This document shows positions 1-6,981 of a DNA stretch of 45,678 nt, in pieces. The DNA lies in NCBI RefSeq assembly GCF_000520815.1, contig NZ_ASRY01000093.1, positions 1-45,678 of the forward strand, written 5' to 3'. The notes below the pieces were generated by a model, which saw only the letters and a program-made list of their open reading frames with translations, did no database searches and was not told where the DNA came from. The stretch is from Paenibacillus maysiensis (lineage in GTDB: Bacteria; Bacillota; Bacilli; Paenibacillales; Paenibacillaceae). Every line of letters starts with the position of its first letter. Position 1 is the first letter of the stretch. Position numbers and translations under genes: made by a program.

Positions 1-297
1 ATGGGACCCGTGAGCGCCAGCTTCTTGGCAACGGTTCTGATCGGGATCATCAGCCAGAGCTTGGCTAGACTGTACAAAATGCCCGTTATTATTTTCAGCG
101 TGGCAGGCATAATTCCGCTTGTTCCGGGAGGCATGGCCTACAATGCGATGCGACAGTTTGTACAGCATAATTATCCTCAGGCGCTGGAGCTGGCTATGAG
201 CACACTCATGATCGCAGGTGCCATTGCTGTCGGCTTGGTGCTGTCCGAGGTGCTCAATCAGATTTTTCACAACATACGTTTGAAACCACAGCGTTAA
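1..297 (+). CDS. Threonine/serine exporter-like membrane protein (ThrE_2/YjjB type), 3' part
   Basis: This is the C-terminal 98 residues of a small integral membrane protein that is open to the left window edge. The fragment has three hydrophobic segments (about residues 5-20, 27-47 and 63-85). It carries the glycine/proline-rich stretch IIPLVPGGMAYNAM, typical of the ThrE_2 (DUF3815, YjjB-like) half of two-component threonine/serine exporters. Family members are usually about 145-150 residues, so some 50 residues probably lie outside the window and the ATG at position 1 is likely internal. The partner (ThrE/YjjP-like) would be expected upstream. An intrinsic terminator follows at 335-399. 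Family assignment is from the motif and hydrophobicity pattern; substrate is inferred from the family. Confidence 0.75.
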   Translation: MGPVSASFLATVLIGIISQSLARLYKMPVIIFSVAGIIPLVPGGMAYNAMRQFVQHNYPQALELAMSTLMIAGAIAVGLVLSEVLNQIFHNIRLKPQR

Positions 298-334
298 ACG
301 ACGGAATAAGCAACATCATTTTTTTCACAACATT

Positions 335-399
335 AAAGGCTGCTTCCAAAAACACGCACGATTGTAGTGCACAGAACATTTTGGATGCAGCTTTTTTTT
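335..399 (+). terminator. Rho-independent terminator after the ThrE-like gene
   Basis: A long imperfect stem pairs AAAGGCTGCTTCCAAAA (335-351) with TTTTGGATGCAGCTTTT (379-395) and runs straight into a T tract ending at 399. It lies between the plus-strand exporter gene and the convergent acetyltransferase gene. Confidence 0.75.
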
Positions 400-431
400 C
401 ATGTTCCACTTTATAAACGATGTTTGTTCGT

Positions 432-953
432 CTATTTATCCTCAACATCCACTCGTTTACCCAGAATAGCCAAATCCCGCTCTATGCTGTCCAGCACCGC
501 AACACGCGGATAATAACCCCATTGTTCAAAGCTGAACTTGCTCAGCAAGGCGATACTCGGCTCATTGTGACCAAATACAAACCCCAACAGCGTCGTAATT
601 CCAAGCCTAGGGCATTCATTCAGTACATGCTGCACCAGACGACTTCCTGCTCCAGTTCCACGAGAATCTTCATGGACATAAATACTGATTTCCGCCGTAC
701 CGTTATAAGCTGGACGTCCATAAAAAGACTGTAGGCTGGCCCACCCTGCAATCGTCTCTTTATGTCTCAGAACCCACAAAGGTCGATGGTCTTCTTGATG
801 AGCCTCAAACCATGGGATACGGCTCTCCACTGTCACGGGCTCCAAATCTGCCGTTGCCATTCGACCTGCAATGGTGGAATTATAAATGCCCACAATAGCC
901 GGAAGATCCTCCCTGCGCGCAAATTCAATGGAAAAAGATTGGTCCCTATTCAT
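432..953 (-). CDS. GNAT-family N-acetyltransferase (phosphinothricin acetyltransferase-like)
   Basis: A 173-residue acetyl-CoA-dependent N-acetyltransferase. It starts [18 protein letters not shown], has the phosphinothricin/methionine sulfoximine acetyltransferase layout, a strand containing [20 protein letters not shown] that holds the acetyl-CoA pyrophosphate loop (R/Q-x-x-G-x-G/A as RGTGAG), and then [28 protein letters not shown], the usual C-terminal motif of this subfamily. The ATG at 953 is chosen because GGAGGCGGG lies 8 bases upstream; a longer reading (to 1091) lacks a comparable site. The gene is divergent from the MBL-fold gene. The substrate cannot be told from sequence; amino-acid-like herbicide or antibiotic detoxification is typical of the family. 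Confidence 0.85.
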   Translation of the reverse strand: MNRDQSFSIEFARREDLPAIVGIYNSTIAGRMATADLEPVTVESRIPWFEAHQEDHRPLWVLRHKETIAGWASLQSFYGRPAYNGTAEISIYVHEDSRGTGAGSRLVQHVLNECPRLGITTLLGFVFGHNEPSIALLSKFSFEQWGYYPRVAVLDSIERDLAILGKRVDVEDK

Positions 954-1033
954 CGTTTGTACCCGCCTCCTGTTCTGTTGATTTATTTCATTGTACAAGA
1001 CAAGCTCCCAAACAGCCATATCGAGTTGTTTTT

Positions 1034-1063
1034 TTGCGGTTCGGATGCAAAGGGTTCTATAAT
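1034..1063 (+). promoter_or_regulatory. Sigma-A type promoter for the MBL-fold gene
   Basis: TTGCGG (1034-1039), an 18-base spacer and a perfect TATAAT (1058-1063), about 100 bases ahead of the MBL-fold hydrolase start. The -35 differs from consensus at two positions. Confidence 0.55.
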
Positions 1064-1165
1064 AGAGCTTGAAGAAAATCAAAAGCTTCAAAGATTAGCC
1101 GACCCATTTAACAATATAAGACAGGAGGTGTGCTTCGGAGTTCACGGGATTCTGAAGCAGCTTAT

Positions 1166-1894
1166 ATGAATATTGGAACTCAAATTTTGATTTTGGAAAT
1201 ACCTATGGAATCTTTCTTTGGAAAAACAACGATTTATCCTGTGCTGCTCAAGGATGAGGACGGGCTTACGCTCATTGACACGGGGATGCTAGGCCAGTTG
1301 GAAGCGTTGCGCAAGGCTATTGCAGATGTGGGAGAGGATATCAGCCACCTGAAGCGAATTATTTTAACGCATCAGGACATTGATCATATCGGTAATGTTC
1401 ATGCACTACTGGACTTGCTACCGAATACCGCTCTATTGGCTCATAAGGATGATATTCCTTATATGACAGGGGATCGGCCGTTTGTGAAGCTGACACCGGA
1501 ACGAATCAATCAGTTGGATACTGCGCTCAAGCAGCAAGCAGAAGATATGATTCGCCGCCTGCCGGACTTGCGCTTTGCCCATGCCCTTGAAGACGGTGAG
1601 CATCTTCCTTATGGTGGGGGAATACAGATTATCCATACACCTGGTCACACGCCGGGGCATATCAGCTTGTATGCTCCCGCGCAAAAGCTGCTTTTGGCGG
1701 CGGACGAGCTCCTTGTAGTTGAAGGCGAACTGGTCGGCCCTGCTGAGTCGGCTACACCGGATATGCCACTGGCCTTGGAAAGCCTCAATAAACTAACTGT
1801 ACTGGATGTCGAGAAGGTGCTGTGCTATCATGGGGGTTTTTATGATCAGAATGTACAGGCACGTCTACAGACATTAAGTCAGGAACGAGACTAA
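1166..1894 (+). CDS. MBL-fold metallo-hydrolase
   Basis: A 242-residue metallo-beta-lactamase-fold hydrolase. Metal-binding motifs are visible: LTHQDIDHIGN (HxDxDH variant with Gln in the second position) at about residues 66-76, the H of HTPGHTPGHISL at about 156-167, the D of LLAADEL, and the C-terminal H of CYHGG. This pattern fits the broad glyoxalase II/quorum-quenching/YflN-type group that binds two metals; the natural substrate is not evident. The ATG at 1166 (MNIGTQ) is preferred. A strong AGGAGGTG at 1123-1130 sits too close to the in-frame GTG at 1130 and rather far from 1166, so the start is not fully settled. A sigma-A promoter is at 1034-1063. Confidence 0.85.
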   Translation: MNIGTQILILEIPMESFFGKTTIYPVLLKDEDGLTLIDTGMLGQLEALRKAIADVGEDISHLKRIILTHQDIDHIGNVHALLDLLPNTALLAHKDDIPYMTGDRPFVKLTPERINQLDTALKQQAEDMIRRLPDLRFAHALEDGEHLPYGGGIQIIHTPGHTPGHISLYAPAQKLLLAADELLVVEGELVGPAESATPDMPLALESLNKLTVLDVEKVLCYHGGFYDQNVQARLQTLSQERD

Positions 1895-1966
1895 AGTAGT
1901 CAGATCTATAAACAAATATGTAATAAGCGTTATAATGAATTCATGAATAGAAAGGGATGAAGCTGC

Positions 1967-3055
1967 ATGAATGATAAAATAACCCGGCTATATGATGAAT
2001 TGAAGTCACAGTCATGGGACGGATTGCTCGTCACCGATCCTAAGCATATCTACTACCTGACTGGCTTTGCCAGTGAGCCGCATGAGCGATTTCTCGGCTT
2101 GATGCTGCTTCGGGACGAGGAGCCTGAACTGATCGTGCCTGCATTGGATGCAGAGGCGGCCCACGCCGCTTCTTCCGTGGCTCGCATATCCACTCACACA
2201 GATACAGACAATCCATATGATCTGCTGCGCCAGCGCACAGGTACCGGAGTGAGGGTGTTCGCGCTGGAAAAGGAACACGTCTCCGTACTCCGCTACGAAC
2301 AGCTACATACTGCTATTGGTGCGGCCCAATATGTGGATCTCGGCCCCGTACTTCAGGATATGCGTGTAAGGAAAACGCCTGAGGAAGTACGGCGTCTGAA
2401 GCATGCCGCACAGTTGGTGGAGAACGCCCTTCGCCACGGCTTGACCCATGTGCGTGAAGGCGTAACAGAAGTCGAGCTGGTAGCCGAAATCGAATACCAG
2501 ATGAAGAAAATCGGCGCAGATGGCCCGTCCTTTGACACCACGGTGCTATCTGGCCCCAAAACAGCGTTACCTCATGGTGTTCCGGGTATACGCAAGCTGC
2601 AACACGGCGATTTGCTTATGTTTGATATGGGTGTATATTCAGATGGTTACGCCTCAGACATTACGCGCACTTTTGCTTTTGGCAAGCTGTCAGCTGAACT
2701 GGAGACGATTTATCAGACGGTACTCCGCTCAAACGAGGCTGGTATTGCCGCCATTCGTCCGGGTGTATCCTGCGCGTCGGTAGACCAGGCAGCACGTGCA
2801 GTTGTAGAAGCTGCCGGGTTTGGCCCTGCCTTTAACCATCGGGTTGGACACGGTCTTGGCATGAGCGTTCACGAATATCCGTCTGTGCATGGCGGTAATG
2901 AAGACCTGCTTCATGAGGGCTTCGTGTTCACCATAGAGCCCGGCATCTACGTGCCAGGCCTCGGTGGTGTACGGATTGAAGATGACGTTCTGGTCACCTC
3001 TGACGGTGTAGAAGTGCTGACTTCTTTTCCGAAAGAGCTGACGGTGCTGGGATAA
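1967..3055 (+). CDS. M24-family Xaa-Pro peptidase
   Basis: A 362-residue cytosolic metallopeptidase of the creatinase/aminopeptidase P fold. It likely releases N-terminal residues next to proline. The N-terminal creatinase-like domain (about residues 1-125, starting with LLVTDPKHIYYLTGF) is followed by the pita-bread catalytic domain. The expected dinuclear metal ligands are present: D in LLMFDMGVYSDGYASDITRTF (two Asp), H in HRVGHGLGMSVHEYP, E in FTIEPGIYVPG and E in GVRIEDDVLVT. Length matches the Bacillus YqhT/YkvY-type enzymes. The ATG has an AAGGGA site 10-15 bases upstream. A TATAAT at 1931-1936 suggests its own promoter. A terminator follows directly. Confidence 0.9.
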   Translation: MNDKITRLYDELKSQSWDGLLVTDPKHIYYLTGFASEPHERFLGLMLLRDEEPELIVPALDAEAAHAASSVARISTHTDTDNPYDLLRQRTGTGVRVFALEKEHVSVLRYEQLHTAIGAAQYVDLGPVLQDMRVRKTPEEVRRLKHAAQLVENALRHGLTHVREGVTEVELVAEIEYQMKKIGADGPSFDTTVLSGPKTALPHGVPGIRKLQHGDLLMFDMGVYSDGYASDITRTFAFGKLSAELETIYQTVLRSNEAGIAAIRPGVSCASVDQAARAVVEAAGFGPAFNHRVGHGLGMSVHEYPSVHGGNEDLLHEGFVFTIEPGIYVPGLGGVRIEDDVLVTSDGVEVLTSFPKELTVLG

Positions 3056-3076
3056 GTTTGATTTTTTTTTCGCTTT

Positions 3077-3110
3077 AAAGCTCATGCTGAAAACTGCATG
3101 GGCTTTTTTA
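3077..3110 (+). terminator. Rho-independent terminator after the Xaa-Pro peptidase
   Basis: AAAGCTCATGC (3077-3087) pairs with GCATGGGCTTT (3096-3106), with one G-U pair, followed by TTT. It marks the end of the left chromosomal flank and lies just outside the island. Confidence 0.75.
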
Positions 3111-3170
3111 TCCTCTTGATTCTAATATCGATCGAGAGCAGTTGTGATTTGCGTTTAACTTTGCTATACT

Positions 3171-4130
3171 TTATATAGCTAATTTTGCTTTTTTGCGGAT
3201 ATAGTAAAGAACACGTTTTGAATACTTTGAAATATCATAGCCGGATATTTTAAGTACATCTGTAATGTCTGTAACATTCAAGACTTGTTTATGTTCTTTA
3301 CTCATCTCTACAATTAAGTTAATTTCTTCTCTGTATTTTGATTGAGCTTCAATTTGGATATTCTCAGTATCCTGTTTGTGTTTGTCTATTTTTTTCCTGA
3401 TGCGTGCTAACGTTCTGGTGATTGTCATGGGGTATACGTGGAGTATTTCAGATATCCGGGAGTTATTAGCTCCTTTCATAATTAAGTGCATCACGGTTTT
3501 TTCATGTTCTGTAAACAGAGAACTACTTAACAGTTGTTGAACATAAACCTTATTAATCACATGCTCATCCATGTTATTTTGTGAGTTGTCTGTAGCTTCG
3601 AAGTTATCTATTGAATCAAAATGTTCCATTGCATCACTGAATTGGGCAACTTCTCTGTAACGTTCTATAGGAACTTGAAGGAGCTTCGCCATTTTTTGCT
3701 CACTCGGCCTGTAGCCTAGTGCATCTTCTATCTCTACCATCCTTCGGATCATATCAATAGCTCCTCGACTAAGTCTTACCTCTTGAGAGTTGCTATATAA
3801 TAACTGATTAACCTCCCATAAAATTGGCCTTACTACATACGTAGTAAATTTAATTCCTCGATGAATATCGAAATCCTTGAGTGCCGTTAGTAATCCTATA
3901 CATGCTTGTTGGTATAAATCATCTTCAGTAACCTTGAATTTCATTTTTAGCTCTTCTATACTTCCCTTATATCGCATAATAATCGAAAACATAAATTTCC
4001 GATTTTCTTGAAGAAATTCCCCAAGAAGGTCTTTGTCCTCTTTACACGCACAGATCAGCTTTATATTATGCATATCCTTCACAGCAGGCTTTCTTAATTG
4101 TACATACGTATCACTGAGCAATCCGTTCAC
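3171..4130 (-). CDS. Full-length alternative sigma-70 factor with C-terminal extension
   Basis: A 319-residue sigma factor at the distal end of the island's regulatory operon. Region 2 (about residues 60-115) includes the core-binding helix LYQQACIGLLTALKDFD and the -10-reading helix FTTYVVRPILWEVNQLL. A region-3-like segment (about 118-160: LGYRPSEQKMAKLLQ) and region 4 (about 200-250: LFTEHEKTVMHLIMKGANNSRISEIL, then the recognition helix around PMTITRTLARIRKKI) follow. About 65 further residues form an extra, possibly winged-helix, domain (NVTDITDVLKISGYDISKYSKR). The architecture is like sporulation/general-stress sigmas rather than ECF sigmas. The start is either GTG 4130 or ATG 4073 (MHNIKL). 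A GTATTT-N5-AAATAC dyad lies a few bases upstream of the GTG. It may be the factor, or one of two, that reads the island's own promoters. Confidence 0.8.
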   Translation of the reverse strand: MNGLLSDTYVQLRKPAVKDMHNIKLICACKEDKDLLGEFLQENRKFMFSIIMRYKGSIEELKMKFKVTEDDLYQQACIGLLTALKDFDIHRGIKFTTYVVRPILWEVNQLLYSNSQEVRLSRGAIDMIRRMVEIEDALGYRPSEQKMAKLLQVPIERYREVAQFSDAMEHFDSIDNFEATDNSQNNMDEHVINKVYVQQLLSSSLFTEHEKTVMHLIMKGANNSRISEILHVYPMTITRTLARIRKKIDKHKQDTENIQIEAQSKYREEINLIVEMSKEHKQVLNVTDITDVLKISGYDISKYSKRVLYYIRKKAKLAI

Positions 4131-4218
4131 CCCGTATTTTCTGGAAATACCAGCATAATGAATTTCCTTCTACATTGATCACGCTCACAGTCCAGTAGTC
4201 GGTCTACCTTTTTAGAAT

Positions 4219-4566
4219 TTATTTATCTGAATAGTTAATGAGATACGTATGGCCGGAATCATCCAAGTATAAAAAATTCTTTGAACGCGTTTGGTTAGTT
4301 TGCATCGAATCCAACACATACTCGTGCTGGGTAAGGAACTGCTGCTCCATTTCCTGAACCAAAGACGTATATTCATTCATTTGCAATTCGAGCAATTGAT
4401 TACGGGCCGCAAGTTGTCTATTTTGGGAAATCAGATGATGATTTTTCCTTTTAAGCTCCTTATTCTCTTTGACAACTCTCTGAATTTTGCTAATAATTTG
4501 TATAAATTCTACTGATTCAGAATCTTCCCCATCTTGCTGATACCTGTTGTTGTTCGTATGGTTCAT
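4219..4566 (-). CDS. Small coiled-coil protein of the island regulatory operon
   Basis: A 115-residue soluble protein with no family I recognise. Residues about 22-75 are a heptad-rich, highly charged coiled coil (around VVKENKELKRKNHHLISQN), followed by a short tail ending YLDDSGHTYLINYSDK. No signal peptide or membrane segment is visible. The start has GGAGGCAAGG just upstream. It lies 17 bases after the zinc-ribbon gene and 88 bases before the second sigma gene, inside the apparent operon 6103-3171. A partner or regulator of one of the sigma factors is possible, but nothing in the sequence proves it. Confidence 0.6.
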   Translation of the reverse strand: MNHTNNNRYQQDGEDSESVEFIQIISKIQRVVKENKELKRKNHHLISQNRQLAARNQLLELQMNEYTSLVQEMEQQFLTQHEYVLDSMQTNQTRSKNFLYLDDSGHTYLINYSDK

Positions 4567-4583
4567 AGCCTTGCCTCCAGAGT

Positions 4584-4901
4584 TTATTTATAGCGATAGT
4601 CTGTAAAATCCTTGAGATGTATTTCAACCCGATTCAGGTTACAGTCAGGTTCTGCTGCCAACGTTTGTTCCAGCTTTTCAAACATAAGCAGTATGCCTTT
4701 GCTCACAGGTGGCTTAAATGCGTCTTCGCCTGCGTCGTATCTCGCCCACCACTTCCTCAAGGATTCCATCGTTATGGTCTGATTGATATAATCCCCACAG
4801 TGCTTACACCAAAGAACAAGGGATTGATCGCATTCCATCTCTTCAGGAACAAAAGAAGATTCCGCCCCACAATGGGGGCATTTATACATATAACCGATCA
4901 T
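4584..4901 (-). CDS. Small zinc-ribbon protein
   Basis: A 105-residue protein. The N-terminal part carries two CxxC knuckles (YKCPHCGAE at about residues 7-15 and LWCKHCGDY at about 31-39), forming a treble-clef or zinc-ribbon unit of about 35 residues. The rest is helical, with WWARYDAGEDAFKPP and a C-terminal amphipathic segment. GGGAGG lies upstream of the ATG. Such small ribbons often bind nucleic acid or proteins. Position between a structural paralogue and a coiled-coil protein, with sigma genes at both ends of the operon, suggests an accessory regulatory or assembly role, which is inference. Confidence 0.6.
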   Translation of the reverse strand: MIGYMYKCPHCGAESSFVPEEMECDQSLVLWCKHCGDYINQTITMESLRKWWARYDAGEDAFKPPVSKGILLMFEKLEQTLAAEPDCNLNRVEIHLKDFTDYRYK

Positions 4902-4933
4902 GTTCTATAATCTCCCTCCCTAGGTGCTGTTCC

Positions 4934-5398
4934 TTAAACCCGGTCAGGTAGAGAAATAGGACCATAGCTTTGGTTCGTTATACCGTTTAGACGAAGGGTA
5001 ACCTTCGGGTCTGTCAAAAAATAATAGGATACTTCTATTCTTTTGCGGTCAGCACTCTCCGTGTAAAATTCAAAACGAAATTCCCTCCCGCCCATTACAG
5101 GATGAGCTACCTGAAAATAGAGACCTTCACTATAATCTTTGCAATATACATGGTTAACAATTACATTTTCATCAACCACTAAAGACCAATAATCAGCAGG
5201 GGTAATAACATCCGCCTTTATTGAAATAGCGAAAAACTCAAGATCATTGGATATCTTAAAGGTATCTAATATCATCCTTTTACCTTCTAAAGCTCTTAAG
5301 CCATCTATATCAACCCTGCGGCTTGCTATGCAGGGCTTTGTTTTGGTAGGATAGAAAGGTGGGTCTAATCTTCCACCGACTAAATAGCGACTCAACAT
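4934..5398 (-). CDS. Tail-island structural protein, paralogue of the 27742-28128 product
   Basis: A 154-residue beta-rich protein. Its first 130 residues align by eye with the 128-residue protein at 27742-28128: both start with a VGGRLDPPFxPTKTxP motif, share a central DYW-L-V segment, and share EFRFEFY/F near the end. The ATG at 5398 is chosen over 5422 because AAGGAAGG sits 7-8 bases upstream of it. It has about 25 extra C-terminal residues. Finding a structural paralogue inside the sigma-factor operon, separated from its copy by 22 kb, is unusual. It could be an alternative tip or adaptor subunit or a copy captured for regulation. Function unknown. Confidence 0.65.
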   Translation of the reverse strand: MLSRYLVGGRLDPPFYPTKTKPCIASRRVDIDGLRALEGKRMILDTFKISNDLEFFAISIKADVITPADYWSLVVDENVIVNHVYCKDYSEGLYFQVAHPVMGGREFRFEFYTESADRKRIEVSYYFLTDPKVTLRLNGITNQSYGPISLPDRV

Positions 5399-5476
5399 GT
5401 AAACTACCTTCCTTATTAACAATTTTCATTGAATTTTCAGAATCATTCACTTGCAATGCCTCAGTCAGATATGTAT

Positions 5477-5494
5477 ACTAATTAATGTATAGTA
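5477..5494. repeat. TATAC-N8-GTATA dyad between the small sigma gene and the structural paralogue
   Basis: The arms TATAC and GTATA flank an AT-rich centre within the 168-base gap (5399-5566). A second short perfect hairpin (CTGATA-N6-TATCAG, near 5545-5562) lies just after the sigma stop codon. They could be an operator or weak processing or termination structures; no T tract follows the second one. Confidence 0.35.
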
Positions 5495-5566
5495 AGGGGC
5501 AGTGCGTAGTGCCTTTCTATTTCCTTTTGGATTTGATTTTGTTCTGATAGTGGTATATCAGAGTGT

Positions 5567-6103
5567 TTATTTGTTAATCTCAGTTTTATAGAGTTCTCTT
5601 AGTTTTTTCACGGCTCGACAAGCATGAGATTTATGAATATCAAGATAATGGGCGATTTCTGCAGGTTTCATATCCATTCCTTCTTCGGTGAATAGCATGA
5701 AATTTATGATTCGTTGCTCCTGTTTTGTGAATCTGTTACGATTGCCTAAGTAGTCTACCTTCACGTCTGCTAATTTAAACCCATAATCATTCACTTGAAC
5801 CGAGTAATAATTGGCCATAGAGCCTTCTTCATCTGTGCCATCGCAAAAGTTAACGGTTGTACTGAACTGCGTAATTTTACGTTTTTTTTTACGATAGTAG
5901 TCAACCACAGAACGTTTAATGACCGTATGTGAAAAAGTAGATATATCCTTCTTTATATTCCCTTTGTGGATCGCTGTCAGAATTTGAACGATTGAATCCT
6001 GTTTCACATCTTCTCGATCCTCCTCGTTAACACCACGAAGTATAAAGTTAAAAATATGATTTAAAGTATCTGGGTCAAATGAGCTAACATTTGTCGTTAT
6101 CAT
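5567..6103 (-). CDS. ECF-like / Xpf-like small sigma factor, candidate master activator of the island
   Basis: A 178-residue protein with only sigma regions 2 and 4. Region 2 (about residues 30-76) includes EEDREDVKQDSIVQILTAI and a -10-reading helix TFSHTVIKRSVVDYYRKKK. Region 4 (about 124-172) includes FTKQEQRIINFML and the helix-turn-helix PAEIAHYLDIHKSHACRAVKKL. The size and layout match late-gene sigma-like activators of defective phages (PBSX Xpf type) and toxin/bacteriocin sigmas (TcdR/UviA group). The ATG has AGGAGAACCGCA upstream. The gene has a sigma-A promoter with a LexA-type box about 290 bases upstream, and a second, island-type promoter at 6951-6981. It is the best candidate to recognise GTTAA-N16-CTTATATTGA, although the second sigma at 3171 is an alternative. 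Confidence 0.8.
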   Translation of the reverse strand: MITTNVSSFDPDTLNHIFNFILRGVNEEDREDVKQDSIVQILTAIHKGNIKKDISTFSHTVIKRSVVDYYRKKKRKITQFSTTVNFCDGTDEEGSMANYYSVQVNDYGFKLADVKVDYLGNRNRFTKQEQRIINFMLFTEEGMDMKPAEIAHYLDIHKSHACRAVKKLRELYKTEINK

Positions 6104-6131
6104 TGCGGTTCTCCTATTTTAATAGTTTATT

Positions 6132-6155
6132 TTAAATCAATAGGTTCCAATTCAC
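6132..6155 (-). CDS. Possible 7-codon leader peptide ahead of the sigma gene
   Basis: GTG AAT TGG AAC CTA TTG ATT TAA (MNWNLLI) is preceded by a near-perfect AAGGAGGG with 6-base spacing and ends 28 bases before the sigma ATG, which has its own AGGAG. It could couple or attenuate sigma translation. It could also be a chance reading frame after a strong ribosome site. Confidence 0.3.
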   Translation of the reverse strand: MNWNLLI

Positions 6156-6383
6156 TCTGTTCCCTCCTTAAAACTTGTATCACAACTCCTTTCCGAATTT
6201 CGACATTCGACAATTAGTTTCCACTTTTTTCTTTATCTTACCCTACTCTTTTTTTAATACGTAATACATTTGAATCAGTTCCATTTACCTAATTGAATAT
6301 ATAATTTTTAGGATTCTACTCTAATAGTCGTCATATCTATCAGAAGAGTTGCAATTTATCTATTACTTTTTTTAAAAAAAATG

Positions 6384-6397
6384 CGAACCTATGTTCT
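6384..6397. promoter_or_regulatory. LexA-type (SOS) operator over the sigma gene start site
   Basis: CGAACCTATGTTCT contains a perfect GAAC-N4-GTTC inverted repeat, the core of the Bacillus-type LexA box (consensus CGAACRNRYGTTYC, Gram-positive SOS box). It begins 2 bases downstream of the -10 hexamer and covers the predicted transcription start, the classical place for repression. Deviations from consensus fall outside the core palindrome arms. Confidence 0.65.
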
Positions 6398-6398
6398 C

Positions 6399-6427
6399 AT
6401 TCTAATAGGTATATATAACCTTGTCAA
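6399..6427 (-). promoter_or_regulatory. Sigma-A promoter of the small sigma gene
   Basis: On the minus strand TTGACA (6427-6422), exactly 17 bases, then TAGAAT (6404-6399): a near-consensus promoter. The spacer is itself a partial palindrome (AGGT-TATATAT-ACCT). Expected start near 6392, giving an untranslated leader of about 290 bases before the ATG at 6103. Confidence 0.75.
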
Positions 6428-6635
6428 TTCCTAACATAGATTGATGTTATTTTCATCTGGTTATATTGTTCCATTTTTTTGTGTATACATCTTTAAAAAC
6501 AAGCCTTTTGAATCAATTCGAAAATGTTCCATAAGACCTATTTCAACATTCCTTTGGAAACTGTCGAAGTTTCTCGATAGCCTCCATTAGTACTTCATTT
6601 CAAACGTCAGTTTGCTTCCCCTATAAATCTATTTC

Positions 6636-6908
6636 CTATCCACTTTCAAGTCTGGCTACCAATGCCTCTACCTTCGCATTCAAGGATCTGTTTTCTGCGA
6701 GCAAGCTTAAATTTTCGTTCTGAAGCACAGCTATCTCTTCACTTAAGCGATGGATTTCCTCCTTATGACTTGACAAGGCATCCATTAAAGTAACCCGAAA
6801 AGCCTGCTCATCTTTGGACAGTAGCTCTCGTTCTTTAACCTTATTATTGCTACGACCGCTGGCGTAGCCGATGACTCCAATAACTGCGGTTATTACATTT
6901 ATGTCCAG
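6636..6908 (-). CDS. Small membrane-anchored coiled-coil protein with non-standard start or 1-base frameshift
   Basis: An open frame of 90 codons ends at TAG 6636-6638 and has protein-like character. An N-terminal hydrophobic helix (INVITAVIGVIGYASG) is followed by basic residues and a heptad-rich coiled coil (EEIHRLSEEIAVLQNENL to the C-terminus). No in-frame ATG, GTG or TTG precedes the hydrophobic helix. The options are a CTG start at 6908 (AGGTG 7 bases upstream) or loss of one G in a GGG run near 6909, which would restore GTG-GGG-CTG. An internal ATG would give about 49 residues of coiled coil without the anchor. It is the first gene after island promoter P5 and precedes the sigma gene. 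Size and layout resemble small phage tail/lysis-cassette membrane proteins; function unknown. Confidence 0.5.
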   Translation of the reverse strand: MDINVITAVIGVIGYASGRSNNKVKERELLSKDEQAFRVTLMDALSSHKEEIHRLSEEIAVLQNENLSLLAENRSLNAKVEALVARLESG

Positions 6909-6950
6909 CCCACAGCACCTGCCTTTTGTCTATTTTCTCCCCCGACAGGT

Positions 6951-6981
6951 TCAATATAAGTAAAAATCAGTAAAACTTAAC
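6951..6981 (-). promoter_or_regulatory. Island promoter P5 (GTTAA-N16-CTTATATTGA)
   Basis: GTTAA at 6981-6977, 16 bases, then CTTATATTGA at 6960-6951. The -35-like half lies inside the 3' arm of the terminator at 6973-7010. It directs transcription into the small membrane protein and onward to the sigma genes, so it would close a positive feedback loop if the island sigma reads it. Confidence 0.75.

Larger units (their letters stand above)
6104..6635. other. AT-rich regulatory intergenic region upstream of the small sigma gene
   Basis: A 530-base region without a credible protein gene other than the 7-codon leader. It holds the sigma-A promoter and LexA-type box (6384-6427), a long 5' leader of about 290 bases with A/T tracts (6367-6380), and three copies of TTCGACA. 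Two are in direct tandem at 6199-6212. One is in opposite orientation at the centre of a GAAAC-N7-GTTTC dyad at 6557-6573. Confidence 0.6.

Noticed and set aside
1111..1120. CAATATAAG at 1112-1120, resembling the island -10 box on the minus strand
   Set aside because: There is no GTTAA-like element at the required distance, and it lies in the left flank upstream of a plus-strand gene; probably chance.
3077..3106. Terminator hairpin acting for the minus-strand sigma operon as well
   Set aside because: In the minus direction the stem is followed by A residues rather than T, so it serves only the plus strand.
3163..3179. GCTATA-N5-TATAGC inverted repeat at the end of the second sigma gene as a terminator
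   Set aside because: The stem is short and AT-rich with no T tract in the minus direction; not convincing.
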